DNA of 64,000 bases from Bacilli bacterium (GTDB lineage Bacteria > Bacillota_I > Bacilli_A > RF39 > UBA660), in NCBI GenBank assembly GCA_016295795.1, contig JAEDKN010000001.1, forward strand, positions 1 through 64,000. The letters run 5' to 3'. The notes under the pieces are model-generated. The model did not search any database. It was given only the letters and a program-made list of their open reading frames with translations, and was not told the DNA's origin. Shown piece after piece: positions 17,645 through 26,533 of the stretch. Within the stretch, counting starts at the first letter, position 1. The number at the start of each line of letters is the position of its first letter. Both the position numbers and the translations under genes were made by a program.

Positions 17645-17754
17645 AATTACCTCTCATTTAATATGTCTAATATAACATAATTTTTTTATTTAGCACATAA
17701 TAAGTGTAATTTTCTTCATAATAAAAATAGTCACAATTGTAGGAGGAATTTTAC

Positions 17755-19698
17755 ATGTTTAAAAAAAGTTTTAAATATTTTCTGTTTGTGTTCTTAATAA
17801 TTAGTGCACTATCTCTTTGTGGTTATGGATATGCAAAATTATCAACCAATTTAGAAATAAAAAGTGCAAATAATATATCATTATATGATGGAAATAATGA
17901 ACTCTTTTTTCAAGGAAATGGAACTAGCAAGTGGGTAAGTCTAAATAATATATCTCAAAACGTTATAGATGCTACAATATCCACAGAAGATAAAAATTTT
18001 TATAAACATTTTGGATTTGACTTTTTAAGAATTATAAAAGCAGGATATGTTAATATAACTAGTGGTGAAACAAAGCAAGGTGCTTCTACTATTTCACAAC
18101 AATATGTAAAAAACTTGTTCCTAGACTTCGACAAAACTTGGGAAAGAAAATGGAATGAAATGTGGTTAACAATAAATGTTGAATTACATTATAGCAAAGA
18201 TGAAATATTAGAGGGATATTTAAACACTATAAATTATGGCCACGGTATGTATGGAATTGAAAAAGCTGCTAACTATTATTTTAATAAAAGTGCAAAAGAA
18301 TTATCTTTAGCGGAAGCTTCAATGCTTGTAGGGATTCCAAAATCGCCATCTAATTTTTCTCCCCTTGTAAATCCAACACTTGCTAAGTCAAGGCAGAAAT
18401 TAATTTTGCAAGGAATGGTTAAAAATGGATATATTACAGAAGAAGAAATGAATAATGCTTTAAATGAGGAATTAACTTTTTATGGAAAAGAATCAACAAA
18501 TAATTTAAATACACTGATGTATTATAAAGATGCTGTTTTAAAAGAACTAGAAGACATCAGTAGTATTCCAACTTCTTTTCTAGATACGGGAGGATTAAAA
18601 ATTTATACAACGCTTGATATAGAAGCACAAACAGCACTTGAGGAAAGTATAAATAAAAATGTTACCACCGATGAAATTCAAGCCTCCGCAATTACAATGA
18701 ATCCAAACAACGGAGAAATATTAGCCCTTGTTGGTGGTAGAGATTATACTAAATCAGAGTTTAACAGAGCAACAAATTCAGTTAGGCAAGTGGGCTCTAC
18801 CATGAAAAGTTTTTTATATTACGCTGCATTAGAAAATGGTTTTACTTCTAGTACAGCTTTTACTAGCGAACAGACTACATTTACTTTTTCTAACAATTCA
18901 ACATATTCTCCAAAAAACGCAAATGAAATATATGGCAATATTCCCATTTCTTTAGCAACGGCAATCTCATACTCAGATAATATATATGCAGTTAAAACCC
19001 ACATGTTTCTGGGAGAAGAAACACTTGTTAATATGGCAAAAAGATTAGGTATAACTGCAGCTATAAGCGCTAATCCATCTTTGCCACTTGGCACCAACGA
19101 AATAAATATAATAGAAATGACCGCTGCTTATGCAACGTTTGCAAATGAGGGCTATAAAATCACTCCGCATTTGATAAAAAGAGTAGAAGATTTAAATGGA
19201 AATGTTTTATATGAATACAAAGAGGAAAAAGAATTAATATTAAATAGTAGTTTAGTATATATATTAAATGAACTATTAACCACTACATATGATTCAGCAT
19301 TTATAGACTATAATTATCCTACCATTTTGAGTATTGCGGCAAAAATGAGTAGGAAATATGCTGTTAAATCCGGAACAACAGCAACTGATTTATGGACTAT
19401 TGGTTATACTCCTCAAGTTATAACCTCTGTGTGGATTGGATATGATAATAATAAAGAAATTCCTACAAAGGAATATATGAGTGCTAAAAATGTTTGGATA
19501 GACAGCATGGAATCATATTTAAAGGATAAAGAAAAGGTTTGGTACACCAAACCTAGCAATGTTGTCGGATATTTAGTAGATCCAATAAGTGGTAAACCTG
19601 CAACCGAAGACTCAAAACATAAGAAAATATTATATTATATCAAGGGAACAGAACCTACTGGAAATGAATTAGTCTTCGATGAAATTACAGATAATTAA
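17755..19698 (+). CDS. Class A penicillin-binding protein (glycosyltransferase plus transpeptidase)
   Basis: This bifunctional peptidoglycan synthase has 647 residues. A short cytoplasmic part and one membrane helix (about 6-28) lead into a GT51 domain with the catalytic Glu in STEDKNFYKHFG and the GASTISQQYVKNLF motif. The transpeptidase domain has S348-T-M-K351, S407-D-N409 and K538-S-G-T541. GTAGGAGGAATTTT precedes the ATG. It is read against replication, unlike most left-arm genes. It converges on pduL, and the two stop codons share the bases TTAA. PBP1A or PbpG/F type cannot be told apart here. Confidence 0.95.
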   Translation: MFKKSFKYFLFVFLIISALSLCGYGYAKLSTNLEIKSANNISLYDGNNELFFQGNGTSKWVSLNNISQNVIDATISTEDKNFYKHFGFDFLRIIKAGYVNITSGETKQGASTISQQYVKNLFLDFDKTWERKWNEMWLTINVELHYSKDEILEGYLNTINYGHGMYGIEKAANYYFNKSAKELSLAEASMLVGIPKSPSNFSPLVNPTLAKSRQKLILQGMVKNGYITEEEMNNALNEELTFYGKESTNNLNTLMYYKDAVLKELEDISSIPTSFLDTGGLKIYTTLDIEAQTALEESINKNVTTDEIQASAITMNPNNGEILALVGGRDYTKSEFNRATNSVRQVGSTMKSFLYYAALENGFTSSTAFTSEQTTFTFSNNSTYSPKNANEIYGNIPISLATAISYSDNIYAVKTHMFLGEETLVNMAKRLGITAAISANPSLPLGTNEINIIEMTAAYATFANEGYKITPHLIKRVEDLNGNVLYEYKEEKELILNSSLVYILNELLTTTYDSAFIDYNYPTILSIAAKMSRKYAVKSGTTATDLWTIGYTPQVITSVWIGYDNNKEIPTKEYMSAKNVWIDSMESYLKDKEKVWYTKPSNVVGYLVDPISGKPATEDSKHKKILYYIKGTEPTGNELVFDEITDN

Positions 19699-20255
19699 AA
19701 AAGGATTTCACCGACATCTCCAGTTTTAACAAAGTTTGCATTTGCATCATCTGTATCAATATGCATTTCAAAAACTCCATTTGGAGTCTCTTTTATATAG
19801 ACGTTTTCTAGAATTGCCTTTTTTTCGTTTCCTAATCTTACATTTACATATTTTTTATCCAAAAGTCCAAGTTTTTCCCTAGTTTCAGGATTTATATGAA
19901 TATGACGAGTAGCAATAATACAGCATTTCTTTTGTAAGGTCCCGTTTGGTCCTATTATACAAATCTCAGCACTATCCTCTATATCTCCAGAATTTCTAAT
20001 TGGCGGATTTATCCCTAATTGATAACTATCAGTTTTAGAAATTTCTACTTGTGTATAACTTCTAAAAGGTCCAAGTACTCTAACATTATTAATTGTAGAT
20101 TTACTTGTTTTAATAGATACCTTTAATGATGTAGCGTATTCGCCTGTTTGTACTAATTTTTTTACTTTATCGAATTTTTCTTTACCAAATAAAGTCTTAT
20201 AGTCATCATAAGTTAGATGAACATGCCTATTTGATACACCAATATTCACTTTCAT
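19695..20255 (-). CDS. pduL: PduL-type phosphate acyltransferase
   Basis: PduL swaps CoA for phosphate on acetyl- or propanoyl-CoA, unrelated in sequence to Pta. The 186-residue protein has the two family His motifs VSNRHVHL (about 7-14) and ATRHIHI (about 112-118), which bind zinc. No encapsulation peptide is seen at the N-terminus, and no microcompartment genes are near. It probably acts as the housekeeping phosphotransacetylase with an acetate kinase elsewhere. The ATG at 20255 follows AAGGA. Confidence 0.92.
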   Translation of the reverse strand: MKVNIGVSNRHVHLTYDDYKTLFGKEKFDKVKKLVQTGEYATSLKVSIKTSKSTINNVRVLGPFRSYTQVEISKTDSYQLGINPPIRNSGDIEDSAEICIIGPNGTLQKKCCIIATRHIHINPETREKLGLLDKKYVNVRLGNEKKAILENVYIKETPNGVFEMHIDTDDANANFVKTGDVGEILF

Positions 20256-20343
20256 ATTTTTCCTTCTTTCTTTAAAGATTATAACATAACAATATAATAA
20301 TTTCATATAATATATTGGAACTTTTAAGAAAGGATTTGATATT

Positions 20344-20658
20344 ATGAATAATGGTTATTACAGACAGGATTCATACGAACCAGCATATATGCCTGTACAA
20401 AACAATATACCAAGCATGCCAATTGAACCAAGCAACAGCGAGAGTAAATATCAATATGCTGAAGCAGTTATAAATTCAAATATTGGAAGGAAAGCTTCAA
20501 TACATATGTCGTTTCCAGATTCTATTGAATGGAGAGATAAGATATTTAATGGAATAATTGAAGCCTCTGGTAAAGATTACATATTAATCAAAGACGAGCA
20601 AAACAAACAATTCCTATTATGGAATATATATATTAACTTTATTGAATTTAATGACTAA
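20344..20658 (+). CDS. gerQ: GerQ-like spore coat protein
   Basis: GerQ is a spore coat protein needed for CwlJ-dependent germination and is cross-linked by transglutaminase in B. subtilis. The 104-residue protein has a polar N-terminus rich in Asn, Pro, Tyr and Gln, then the GerQ core: GRKASIHMSFPDSIEWRDKI and GIIEASGKDYILI ending in a LLWNIYINFIEF segment. In B. subtilis gerQ (ywdL) is close to ung (ywdG), and ung is close by here. AAGGA lies 11 bases upstream of the ATG. CATATAAT at about 20309-20316 may be a sigma-E-like -10, but no convincing -35 is seen. Confidence 0.85.
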   Translation: MNNGYYRQDSYEPAYMPVQNNIPSMPIEPSNSESKYQYAEAVINSNIGRKASIHMSFPDSIEWRDKIFNGIIEASGKDYILIKDEQNKQFLLWNIYINFIEFND

Positions 20659-20722
20659 AACTTTTTACCTCTTTCACCTTCAGTAAGTTCGTGATATAAT
20701 GTTCATAATAAGAGGTGATTGG

Positions 20723-21271
20723 ATGTTATATATTTATTTGACAATAGGTTTTGTTTTCTTCATAATTATAATAGCAATTTGTATACACAATCAAATTATG
20801 AATATTGAAAAAATCCAGATTAAAATTAACGAAGCAGAAAATAATATAAATATTTTGTTAGAAAAAAAATTAAACCTACTTAGTAACATATCAAAAACTA
20901 TAAATGCTAAAAACAAAGAAAAAGTATTAGTAGAATTACCAAAAATAAAAAACAAAAAACTGGAGATATTTGACCTTATAAATGAATCAAGCAAATTAAA
21001 TAAAGAATTAAATAATTTTATTGAAGATAACAATTACATTTTATCAGACGAAGAAGATAGTTTAATGAAAGATTTATATAACACAAATTTGGAAATAAAC
21101 GCCATAATAGATTATTATAATTTAAATTCAGATTTATATAATAAAACAATTAAAAAGCCAACTTATCTTTTTACAAGAATAATAAAAAGATTTGTTAAAA
21201 AAGAAAAAATATTAGTAGAAAAAGAAGTTGAGTTTGAAATATTAAAACAAAATAATAATGATAATAGCTAG
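20723..21271 (+). CDS. LemA-like membrane protein
   Basis: This 182-residue protein has one N-terminal membrane helix (about 2-22), and then long amphipathic helices. The segment NEAENNINILLEKKLNLLSNI resembles the LemA repeat around 'vdvqlkrRhdLipnl', and the later NAIIDYYNLNSDLYNKT resembles the LemA YN..v..yN segment. Function of the family is unknown. AGAGGTGAT precedes the ATG at 20723, so that start is chosen over one 24 bases upstream. It converges on ung and shares a hairpin terminator with it. Confidence 0.65.
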   Translation: MLYIYLTIGFVFFIIIIAICIHNQIMNIEKIQIKINEAENNINILLEKKLNLLSNISKTINAKNKEKVLVELPKIKNKKLEIFDLINESSKLNKELNNFIEDNNYILSDEEDSLMKDLYNTNLEINAIIDYYNLNSDLYNKTIKKPTYLFTRIIKRFVKKEKILVEKEVEFEILKQNNNDNS

Positions 21272-21288
21272 CTATTATCATTTTATTT
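21257..21288. terminator. Shared hairpin terminator between lemA-like gene and ung
   Basis: AATGATAATAG and CTATTATCATT form a perfect 11-base-pair stem with loop CTAG. The TAG stop of the plus-strand gene lies in the loop and the TGA of ung in the right arm. T-rich bases follow on the plus strand; the minus side is less T-rich. Confidence 0.7.
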
Positions 21289-21940
21289 TCCAATCCACTG
21301 GATTTAGTCCACATTTTATTAAAAAGTTATTGGTTTTCGAAAAAGGCCTACTACCAAAAAAACCATTATATGCAGAAAAAGGGGATGGATGAGACGATTC
21401 TATTATAAAATGAATCGGATTCGTTATTAACCTTTTTTTGCTTTTAGCAAAATTTCCCCACAATATAAAAACCACTGGAGTGTTTTTTTTATTTATCTTT
21501 TCTATAACTTTATCTGTAAATGTTTCCCATCCTATATCCTTATGCGAAGCTGCTTTATTTGCCTCTACTGTTAAAACAGTATTTAACAATAACACTCCCT
21601 CTTCACTCCATTTTACCAAGCTACCATTATTGGGAATTTCATACCCTAAGTCGTCCTTCAACTCTTTAAATATATTTTGTAAAGAAGGTGGCTTATTTAT
21701 TCCTTCTTTTACCGAAAAGGATAATCCTTCAGCTTGATTATCTCCATGGTATGGATCTTGGCCTAATATAACTACTTTTGTATCTTTATATGAAGTGTTC
21801 CTAAAAGCTTTAAATATTTCGTTCTGTTTTGGATAGATTATTTTCCTCTTATATTCCTCTTCTATAAATTTCAATAGTTTTTGAAAATAATCTTTATTTA
21901 TTTCATATTTTAAAATTTCATCCCAATCATTACCCAACAT
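21278..21940 (-). CDS. ung: Uracil-DNA glycosylase (family 1)
   Basis: Ung removes uracil from DNA to start base excision repair. The 220-residue protein has GQDPYHG (catalytic Asp62), the NTVLTVEANKAASHKDIGWE uracil/DNA-binding stretch and HPSPFSAYNGFFGSRPF. Length and motifs fit the family fully. Confidence 0.98.
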   Translation of the reverse strand: MLGNDWDEILKYEINKDYFQKLLKFIEEEYKRKIIYPKQNEIFKAFRNTSYKDTKVVILGQDPYHGDNQAEGLSFSVKEGINKPPSLQNIFKELKDDLGYEIPNNGSLVKWSEEGVLLLNTVLTVEANKAASHKDIGWETFTDKVIEKINKKNTPVVFILWGNFAKSKKRLITNPIHFIIESSHPSPFSAYNGFFGSRPFSKTNNFLIKCGLNPVDWKIK

Positions 21941-21967
21941 AATATCACCAAATACATTATACTACAT

Positions 21968-23263
21968 TTAATTGTGTTTTTTAAACTTTTCATAATCTGT
22001 TATTATTTCTCGTCTTAATTTTATTAGAGCATACATGTTTATAATTGCTAGAACTGCGACCAATATATCAACTATATTCCAAATAATAGATGGACTCGCC
22101 AAACTACCAAAAAACAATAATATTACAGTTATTATTTTCAGAGCATTTATATGAATTGGTTTAATATTTTTTATAAGATATTTTAGATTACTTTCACCAT
22201 AATAATAACCTGCGACTATAGTTGAATAGGCTAATGCTATAACAGATATTATTAATACAAATATGCCAAATTTTCCTAAATGATAGTTTAATGCGTACTG
22301 TGTCAATTCAATACCATTTATGTTGTTTAATGATAAGCTTGTATAATCGGAAGTTAAAATTATTAGTGCTGTAGATGTGCAAATTACAAAAACAGTAAAA
22401 TATATTCCCAAAATTTGAATTAGACCTATTCCTATCTTATTACTAGAATGACTACAAGAAGAAGCAATTGCTCCAGTTCCTAATCCTGCCTCGGTAGAAA
22501 AAGTTCCACGCTGTATTCCAATAATAAAAGTAGATAATACACCCATTCCAAAGGCTTTGAAATCAAAAGCACTAAGTATTATATTAGATAAAACCTCCGG
22601 TATTTTATCTATATTTATAACTATTACTGTTATACTAAGTAAAACATATCCTATCCCCATAAAGGGCACCAATTTACTAGTAATATTAACTATTCTGTCC
22701 AATCCTTTCATAATAGATATTCCAGAAACAAATGCTAAAACAATTCCTATTATAAGTGGGCTTATTCCATAATATTGTTCTATAGAAACAGAAATGGTAT
22801 TGGCTTGAATAGCCATAAATCCAAAAATATATGCTATTATTATTAATATTGCATAGAAAGAAGCTAATTTTTTATTATTTAATCCTTTTGAAATGTAAAA
22901 AGATGGTCCACCCTTATATTCACTTCCGTCTCTTTCTTGATATTTTGCACCAAGATAACTCTCGCAGAAGGCATTTATTGAAGTTATTATCCCAGCAATC
23001 CAAATCCAAAAAATTGAACCTGGTCCACCCAAATATATAGCTAAAGCAATACCAGCTAACGAACCAACCCCTACTCTTGCTGCTAAAGAAACTGTCAAAC
23101 TCTTAAATGGAGAAATACTATTTTTATCATCTGTTTTAAACCCCTTGAATAAAGAGGTTATTTTAAATTGAGGAAATTTCAGTTTAAAACTAAAGTAAAA
23201 ACCTCCTCCTACTAAAAATACAAGTGCTATACTCCATAATACGTCTGTTATAATCTTAATCAT
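21968..23263 (-). CDS. Sodium:alanine/glycine symporter (AGCS family)
   Basis: This 431-residue protein with about ten or eleven membrane segments has AGCS motifs: SLAARVGVGSLAGIALA near residues 58-75 and GLGTGAIASSCSHSSN near 260. It takes up alanine or glycine with Na+. In spore-formers alanine is also a germination signal, but a link to that is only speculative. AAATAGGTGAG precedes the ATG. Confidence 0.93.
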   Translation of the reverse strand: MIKIITDVLWSIALVFLVGGGFYFSFKLKFPQFKITSLFKGFKTDDKNSISPFKSLTVSLAARVGVGSLAGIALAIYLGGPGSIFWIWIAGIITSINAFCESYLGAKYQERDGSEYKGGPSFYISKGLNNKKLASFYAILIIIAYIFGFMAIQANTISVSIEQYYGISPLIIGIVLAFVSGISIMKGLDRIVNITSKLVPFMGIGYVLLSITVIVINIDKIPEVLSNIILSAFDFKAFGMGVLSTFIIGIQRGTFSTEAGLGTGAIASSCSHSSNKIGIGLIQILGIYFTVFVICTSTALIILTSDYTSLSLNNINGIELTQYALNYHLGKFGIFVLIISVIALAYSTIVAGYYYGESNLKYLIKNIKPIHINALKIITVILLFFGSLASPSIIWNIVDILVAVLAIINMYALIKLRREIITDYEKFKKHN

Positions 23264-23312
23264 ACACTCACCTATTTAAGTATAAATTAAGATAATGACG
23301 TTTTATGTCATA

Positions 23313-23346
23313 TTAAAAAAGTCGATTAATTTTTCTAATCAACTTC
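23313..23346 (-). terminator. Terminator after the XRE regulator gene
   Basis: AGTTGATTA and TAATCGACT (23336-23344 and 23320-23328, one G-U pair) with loop GAAAAAT, then T6. It is about 50 bases after the stop codon at 23395. Confidence 0.75.
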
Positions 23347-23394
23347 TTTTTACCTATTAAAATTTAGGTTAACAACATAACTTTCTAGAGTGTA

Positions 23395-23745
23395 TTATTT
23401 TATAATTGATCTAATTTTATTTATTATTCTCTCGGGATTTTCTAGAAATTTTTCATATAAATCACTATCTTTTTTTAAAGCATTTATTATCTTTAAATCA
23501 TCCTCGGATAAATTAACAATTTTATCATTTCCTTTGTTATAATCTAATTCCATACCAATAAGCCAAAGAAAATCAACTTCCAAAAAATTTGCTATTCTTA
23601 TTAATACATCTAGCGGAGGAATTCTATTACCCTTTTCATATGCGCAAATTTCGCCTTTACTTAGATAAATATTCTTCCCTAACTCTTCTTGTGTTAAATT
23701 TAGTTCTTTTCGTTTTTCTCTTAATCTTTTTCTAAAAATAACCAT
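23395..23745 (-). CDS. XRE-family transcriptional regulator
   Basis: This 116-residue protein has an N-terminal HTH_3 domain (about 6-60; LNLTQEELGKNIYLSKGEIC is the helix-turn-helix) and a short C-terminal helical segment. The pattern resembles SinR/Xre-type repressors. No partner or operator is visible. It stands alone between rlmH and the symporter with its own terminator. AACGAGGTATTC precedes the ATG. Target genes unknown. Confidence 0.85.
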   Translation of the reverse strand: MVIFRKRLREKRKELNLTQEELGKNIYLSKGEICAYEKGNRIPPLDVLIRIANFLEVDFLWLIGMELDYNKGNDKIVNLSEDDLKIINALKKDSDLYEKFLENPERIINKIRSIIK

Positions 23746-23819
23746 ATGAATACCTCGTTTGAGTTAATTATATGTAAATTTATCAAATCATTGGTTAAAG
23801 TTTACAAAAAGTAGACTTT

Positions 23820-23854
23820 TAATAAAAATATCCACAATTTTGTGGATATTTTTA
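23820..23854 (-). terminator. Strong terminator overlapping the rlmH stop
   Basis: AAAAATATCCAC and GTGGATATTTTT (23842-23853 and 23824-23835) form a perfect 12-base-pair stem. The rlmH TAA (23852-23854) is at its base. Confidence 0.85.
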
Positions 23855-24307
23855 TTTATGGTATTTTTCATTATTCATTATCTTATAACTTCTATATATT
23901 TGTTCCAAAAGCATAACTCTAAACAATTGATGTGGAAAGGTCATTTTAGAAAATGAAAGTCTAAAATTAGAAATATTCTTTATATCAGAATGTATCCCAT
24001 GCGAGCCTCCAATTATAAATGTAATGTTACTATTTATCATGAGTTTTTTATCTAACTCTTTAGAAAATTCTGTAGATGATATTTCTTTTCCTTCGATTTC
24101 TAACGTTATTATATACTCTTTTCCTGTTAAGTGCTTTTGAATACCTATTTTTTCTTTCTCAAGCGCTATCTTCTTATCATCAATTGCAGAATCTAATATT
24201 TCTATTATTTCAATATTAGTATATTTAGAAATTCTTTTTATATATTCTTTAGATGCAGCTTCTAAATATTTCTCTTTTAATTTTCCAACACATATAATTT
24301 TTATCAT
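23852..24307 (-). CDS. rlmH: 23S rRNA pseudouridine-1915 N3-methyltransferase
   Basis: RlmH is a SPOUT methyltransferase acting on the mature 70S ribosome. The 151-residue protein has the knot motif FIIGGSHGI and the conserved C-terminus MTFPHQLFRVMLLEQIYRSY...KYHK. It starts two bases after the walJ stop, and the walJ-rlmH pair is also found near the origin in B. subtilis (yycJ ... yydA). Confidence 0.97.
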   Translation of the reverse strand: MIKIICVGKLKEKYLEAASKEYIKRISKYTNIEIIEILDSAIDDKKIALEKEKIGIQKHLTGKEYIITLEIEGKEISSTEFSKELDKKLMINSNITFIIGGSHGIHSDIKNISNFRLSFSKMTFPHQLFRVMLLEQIYRSYKIMNNEKYHK

Positions 24308-24308
24308 A

Positions 24309-25073
24309 TTAAACTTCCACCATTTCCAAAGAAATATATTGATCTGTTAAAATTATCTTATCTAAATTAAAATTTATATTAGAAAGCTCTCTCGTTATTT
24401 CATCAAGCACTAACTGTTTTGTATTATTATGTTCACTTATATGAGCTAAAAAAATGTATTTTGTATTATCACCTATTAATTTAGTCAATATTCTAGCCGT
24501 TGCCTTATTAGATAGATGTCCCCTATCGCTTAATATTCTTTGCTTTAATATAAAAGGGTAAGGTCCATTCATAAGCATAGTTTCATCATGGTTGCTTTCT
24601 ATTATATATACATCTTTATTTTTCAACTTATCAAAGTATCTTTTGTTCAAATATCCAGTATCTGTAACATAGACAAGATTTTTATTTTTATAATTTATTA
24701 TAAAACTATAACAACTAACATCATGTGAAACTGGGAGTAGCTCTACACTCAAATCATTATATTTAAATTTTTCTCCCTCTATTATATAATAGTTATCTAT
24801 TGTCATGTTCTTTAATAAATCAGAATAAATATCTTCCGTAACATATAATATTGCGTTTGTTTTTTTTATTAAAGAACACAAGCCTTTAATATGATCACTA
24901 TGCGTATGTGTTATCAGGATAATATTCAAATCGCAAACATTTATATTTATCTCTTCCAAGGATTTTTTTATTTGCATGTAACTTATTCCAGCATCAATCA
25001 ATATTTTAGTATTTCCACACTCTATGTAAGTAGAATTCCCTTTCGAACCACTAGCTAAAACTTTTATTTTCAT
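24309..25073 (-). CDS. walJ: WalJ/YycJ metallo-beta-lactamase-fold hydrolase
   Basis: This 254-residue enzyme has the metal motif H56-T-H58-S-D60-H61 and further ligands in PVSHD, TDTGY and AHISEH. WalJ-type proteins are tied to the WalRK wall system and to DNA replication/repair control in Firmicutes; a 5'-exonuclease activity is reported for homologues. The walRK-HI genes are not in this window, so only the tail of the operon is kept here. Its ATG overlaps the stop of the preceding M23 gene by one base (TGATG). Confidence 0.9.
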   Translation of the reverse strand: MKIKVLASGSKGNSTYIECGNTKILIDAGISYMQIKKSLEEININVCDLNIILITHTHSDHIKGLCSLIKKTNAILYVTEDIYSDLLKNMTIDNYYIIEGEKFKYNDLSVELLPVSHDVSCYSFIINYKNKNLVYVTDTGYLNKRYFDKLKNKDVYIIESNHDETMLMNGPYPFILKQRILSDRGHLSNKATARILTKLIGDNTKYIFLAHISEHNNTKQLVLDEITRELSNINFNLDKIILTDQYISLEMVEV

Positions 25074-26533
25074 CAGTACAACCTCATGGGATTAATGCTA
25101 GTTCCGCCCCTATATGGATAGCCTTTCCATACTCCAAAATGTAAATGGGTTCCAGTAGCATATCCAGTTGCCCCCATTTTACCAATTTGTTGTCCTATTG
25201 TTACTATATCACCTTTTTTCACTAATAAAGCGGACATATGCCCATATATAGTATAATATCCATTATTATGGTTAATAACAATATAATTTCCGTTAACTGA
25301 AGTATAGCCTGCCTCCACTACAACACCATCGTTTGCCGAATATATTGGCGATCCATGACCTGTTCCACTTATGTCTATTCCTTCATGGAATTTTCCCCAG
25401 CGCCATCCAAATACACTTGTTATAACATATGGAATCTTAGTTGGCCAAGCCCATGAACCCAATGAACCCTTGCTTATAGTACCTTTACCACGAACTATTA
25501 TTTTATTTATAGTAGGTTCGACCTCAGCAGAATTGACTACAACAGCACTAATTACTTCGCCATTTGATTTTTTTATTTTCTTGGTGACTTTGTTTTTTCC
25601 ATTAACGCCTTCTTGTTTTACCCTCTCAACTCCTACCAACAGACTATCATCATAAACAATTTCGGTTTTATATTTACTAATCTCTATTTCTACAACATGG
25701 TCTTCCTCTATTAACTTAAACGCTGGTCTAATAACTCCCAAAGTTACTGTTTGACCAGGATACAAAAGGTTATCACTGCTAGTGAATTCTGTATTTGCAA
25801 TTAAAAATTCTTCAACAGATAATTTATTATCGTATGAAAGTTGCTCAATTGTATCACCCGATTTTACTGTATATGTTTTTTGTGCTTCTAGAGTTCCAAA
25901 CAATAAATATTTGCTTAACTCCTCACTATCAGAAAAAATAACATCATCTACCGATATTTTATTTTGCTTAATTGTCATTTCGTTTTCTATATATATATTT
26001 TCTATGATCTTACCTGTATCCTCAATCTCCTCTTGAGTTCCATTAACATAATCCTGATATTCCTCTTCTGGAACAAAAACTTTCAAAGTAGTCATTATAG
26101 CATCATTAAATATTTTTTTATCTAAAACATTTATAATTACATCATCAGTTGTGTATTTCTGATCTTCTTCTATTTCTTCTACACCTTTTATTGTTATAGT
26201 ATATCCATTGATGGTAAAAGGCGATATATCTTTAATTTTTTGATAAATTTCTTCAACCGTTGATACCTTTTCGTTATATGTCACTTCTTTTACAACATCC
26301 AACTCTTTTGGTGCATAAACTTTGTCGACCCCATATTTATTTTTGATTTCTGATTCTTTTGTATTTATATATTCTTCAAGTTCTTGTTTTGAATTGATAT
26401 ATCCTATTGTTTTTCCAGATAGATAAACACGATATAACTCTTCAGGATCTTTATGCTTTGTATATCCTGTAAAAAACACTGTGCTACTAATAAACAAAGC
26501 TAATATTATAAATATTATTGATTTTTTATTCAC
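25073..26533 (-). CDS. Cell-wall M23 endopeptidase with LysM and G5 domains
   Basis: This 486-residue exported protein has a signal/anchor helix (about 5-22), then an alpha/beta region of about 190 residues. A LysM domain follows (220-265, YTVKSGDTIEQLSYDNKLSV), a G5 domain (about 275-350), and M23 (about 370-475). The zinc motifs are complete: H383-x3-D387 and H463-L-H465, so it should be active on peptide crosslinks. It overlaps dnaB by 8 bases and walJ by one, placing a wall hydrolase inside a replication/wall operon. This may be the local counterpart of the wal-controlled hydrolases; that is inference. Confidence 0.9.
   Translation of the reverse strand: MNKKSIIFIILALFISSTVFFTGYTKHKDPEELYRVYLSGKTIGYINSKQELEEYINTKESEIKNKYGVDKVYAPKELDVVKEVTYNEKVSTVEEIYQKIKDISPFTINGYTITIKGVEEIEEDQKYTTDDVIINVLDKKIFNDAIMTTLKVFVPEEEYQDYVNGTQEEIEDTGKIIENIYIENEMTIKQNKISVDDVIFSDSEELSKYLLFGTLEAQKTYTVKSGDTIEQLSYDNKLSVEEFLIANTEFTSSDNLLYPGQTVTLGVIRPAFKLIEEDHVVEIEISKYKTEIVYDDSLLVGVERVKQEGVNGKNKVTKKIKKSNGEVISAVVVNSAEVEPTINKIIVRGKGTISKGSLGSWAWPTKIPYVITSVFGWRWGKFHEGIDISGTGHGSPIYSANDGVVVEAGYTSVNGNYIVINHNNGYYTIYGHMSALLVKKGDIVTIGQQIGKMGATGYATGTHLHFGVWKGYPYRGGTSINPMRLY

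Noticed and set aside
19695..20255. Bacterial microcompartment locus from pduL
   Set aside because: No shell proteins, no encapsulation peptide and no diol/ethanolamine enzymes nearby.
25073..26533. Assigning the LysM-G5-M23 protein as SpoIIQ or SpoIVFA
   Set aside because: Its M23 site is complete and it has LysM and G5 domains; the SpoIIQ role fits the degenerate protein at 8894-9526 better.
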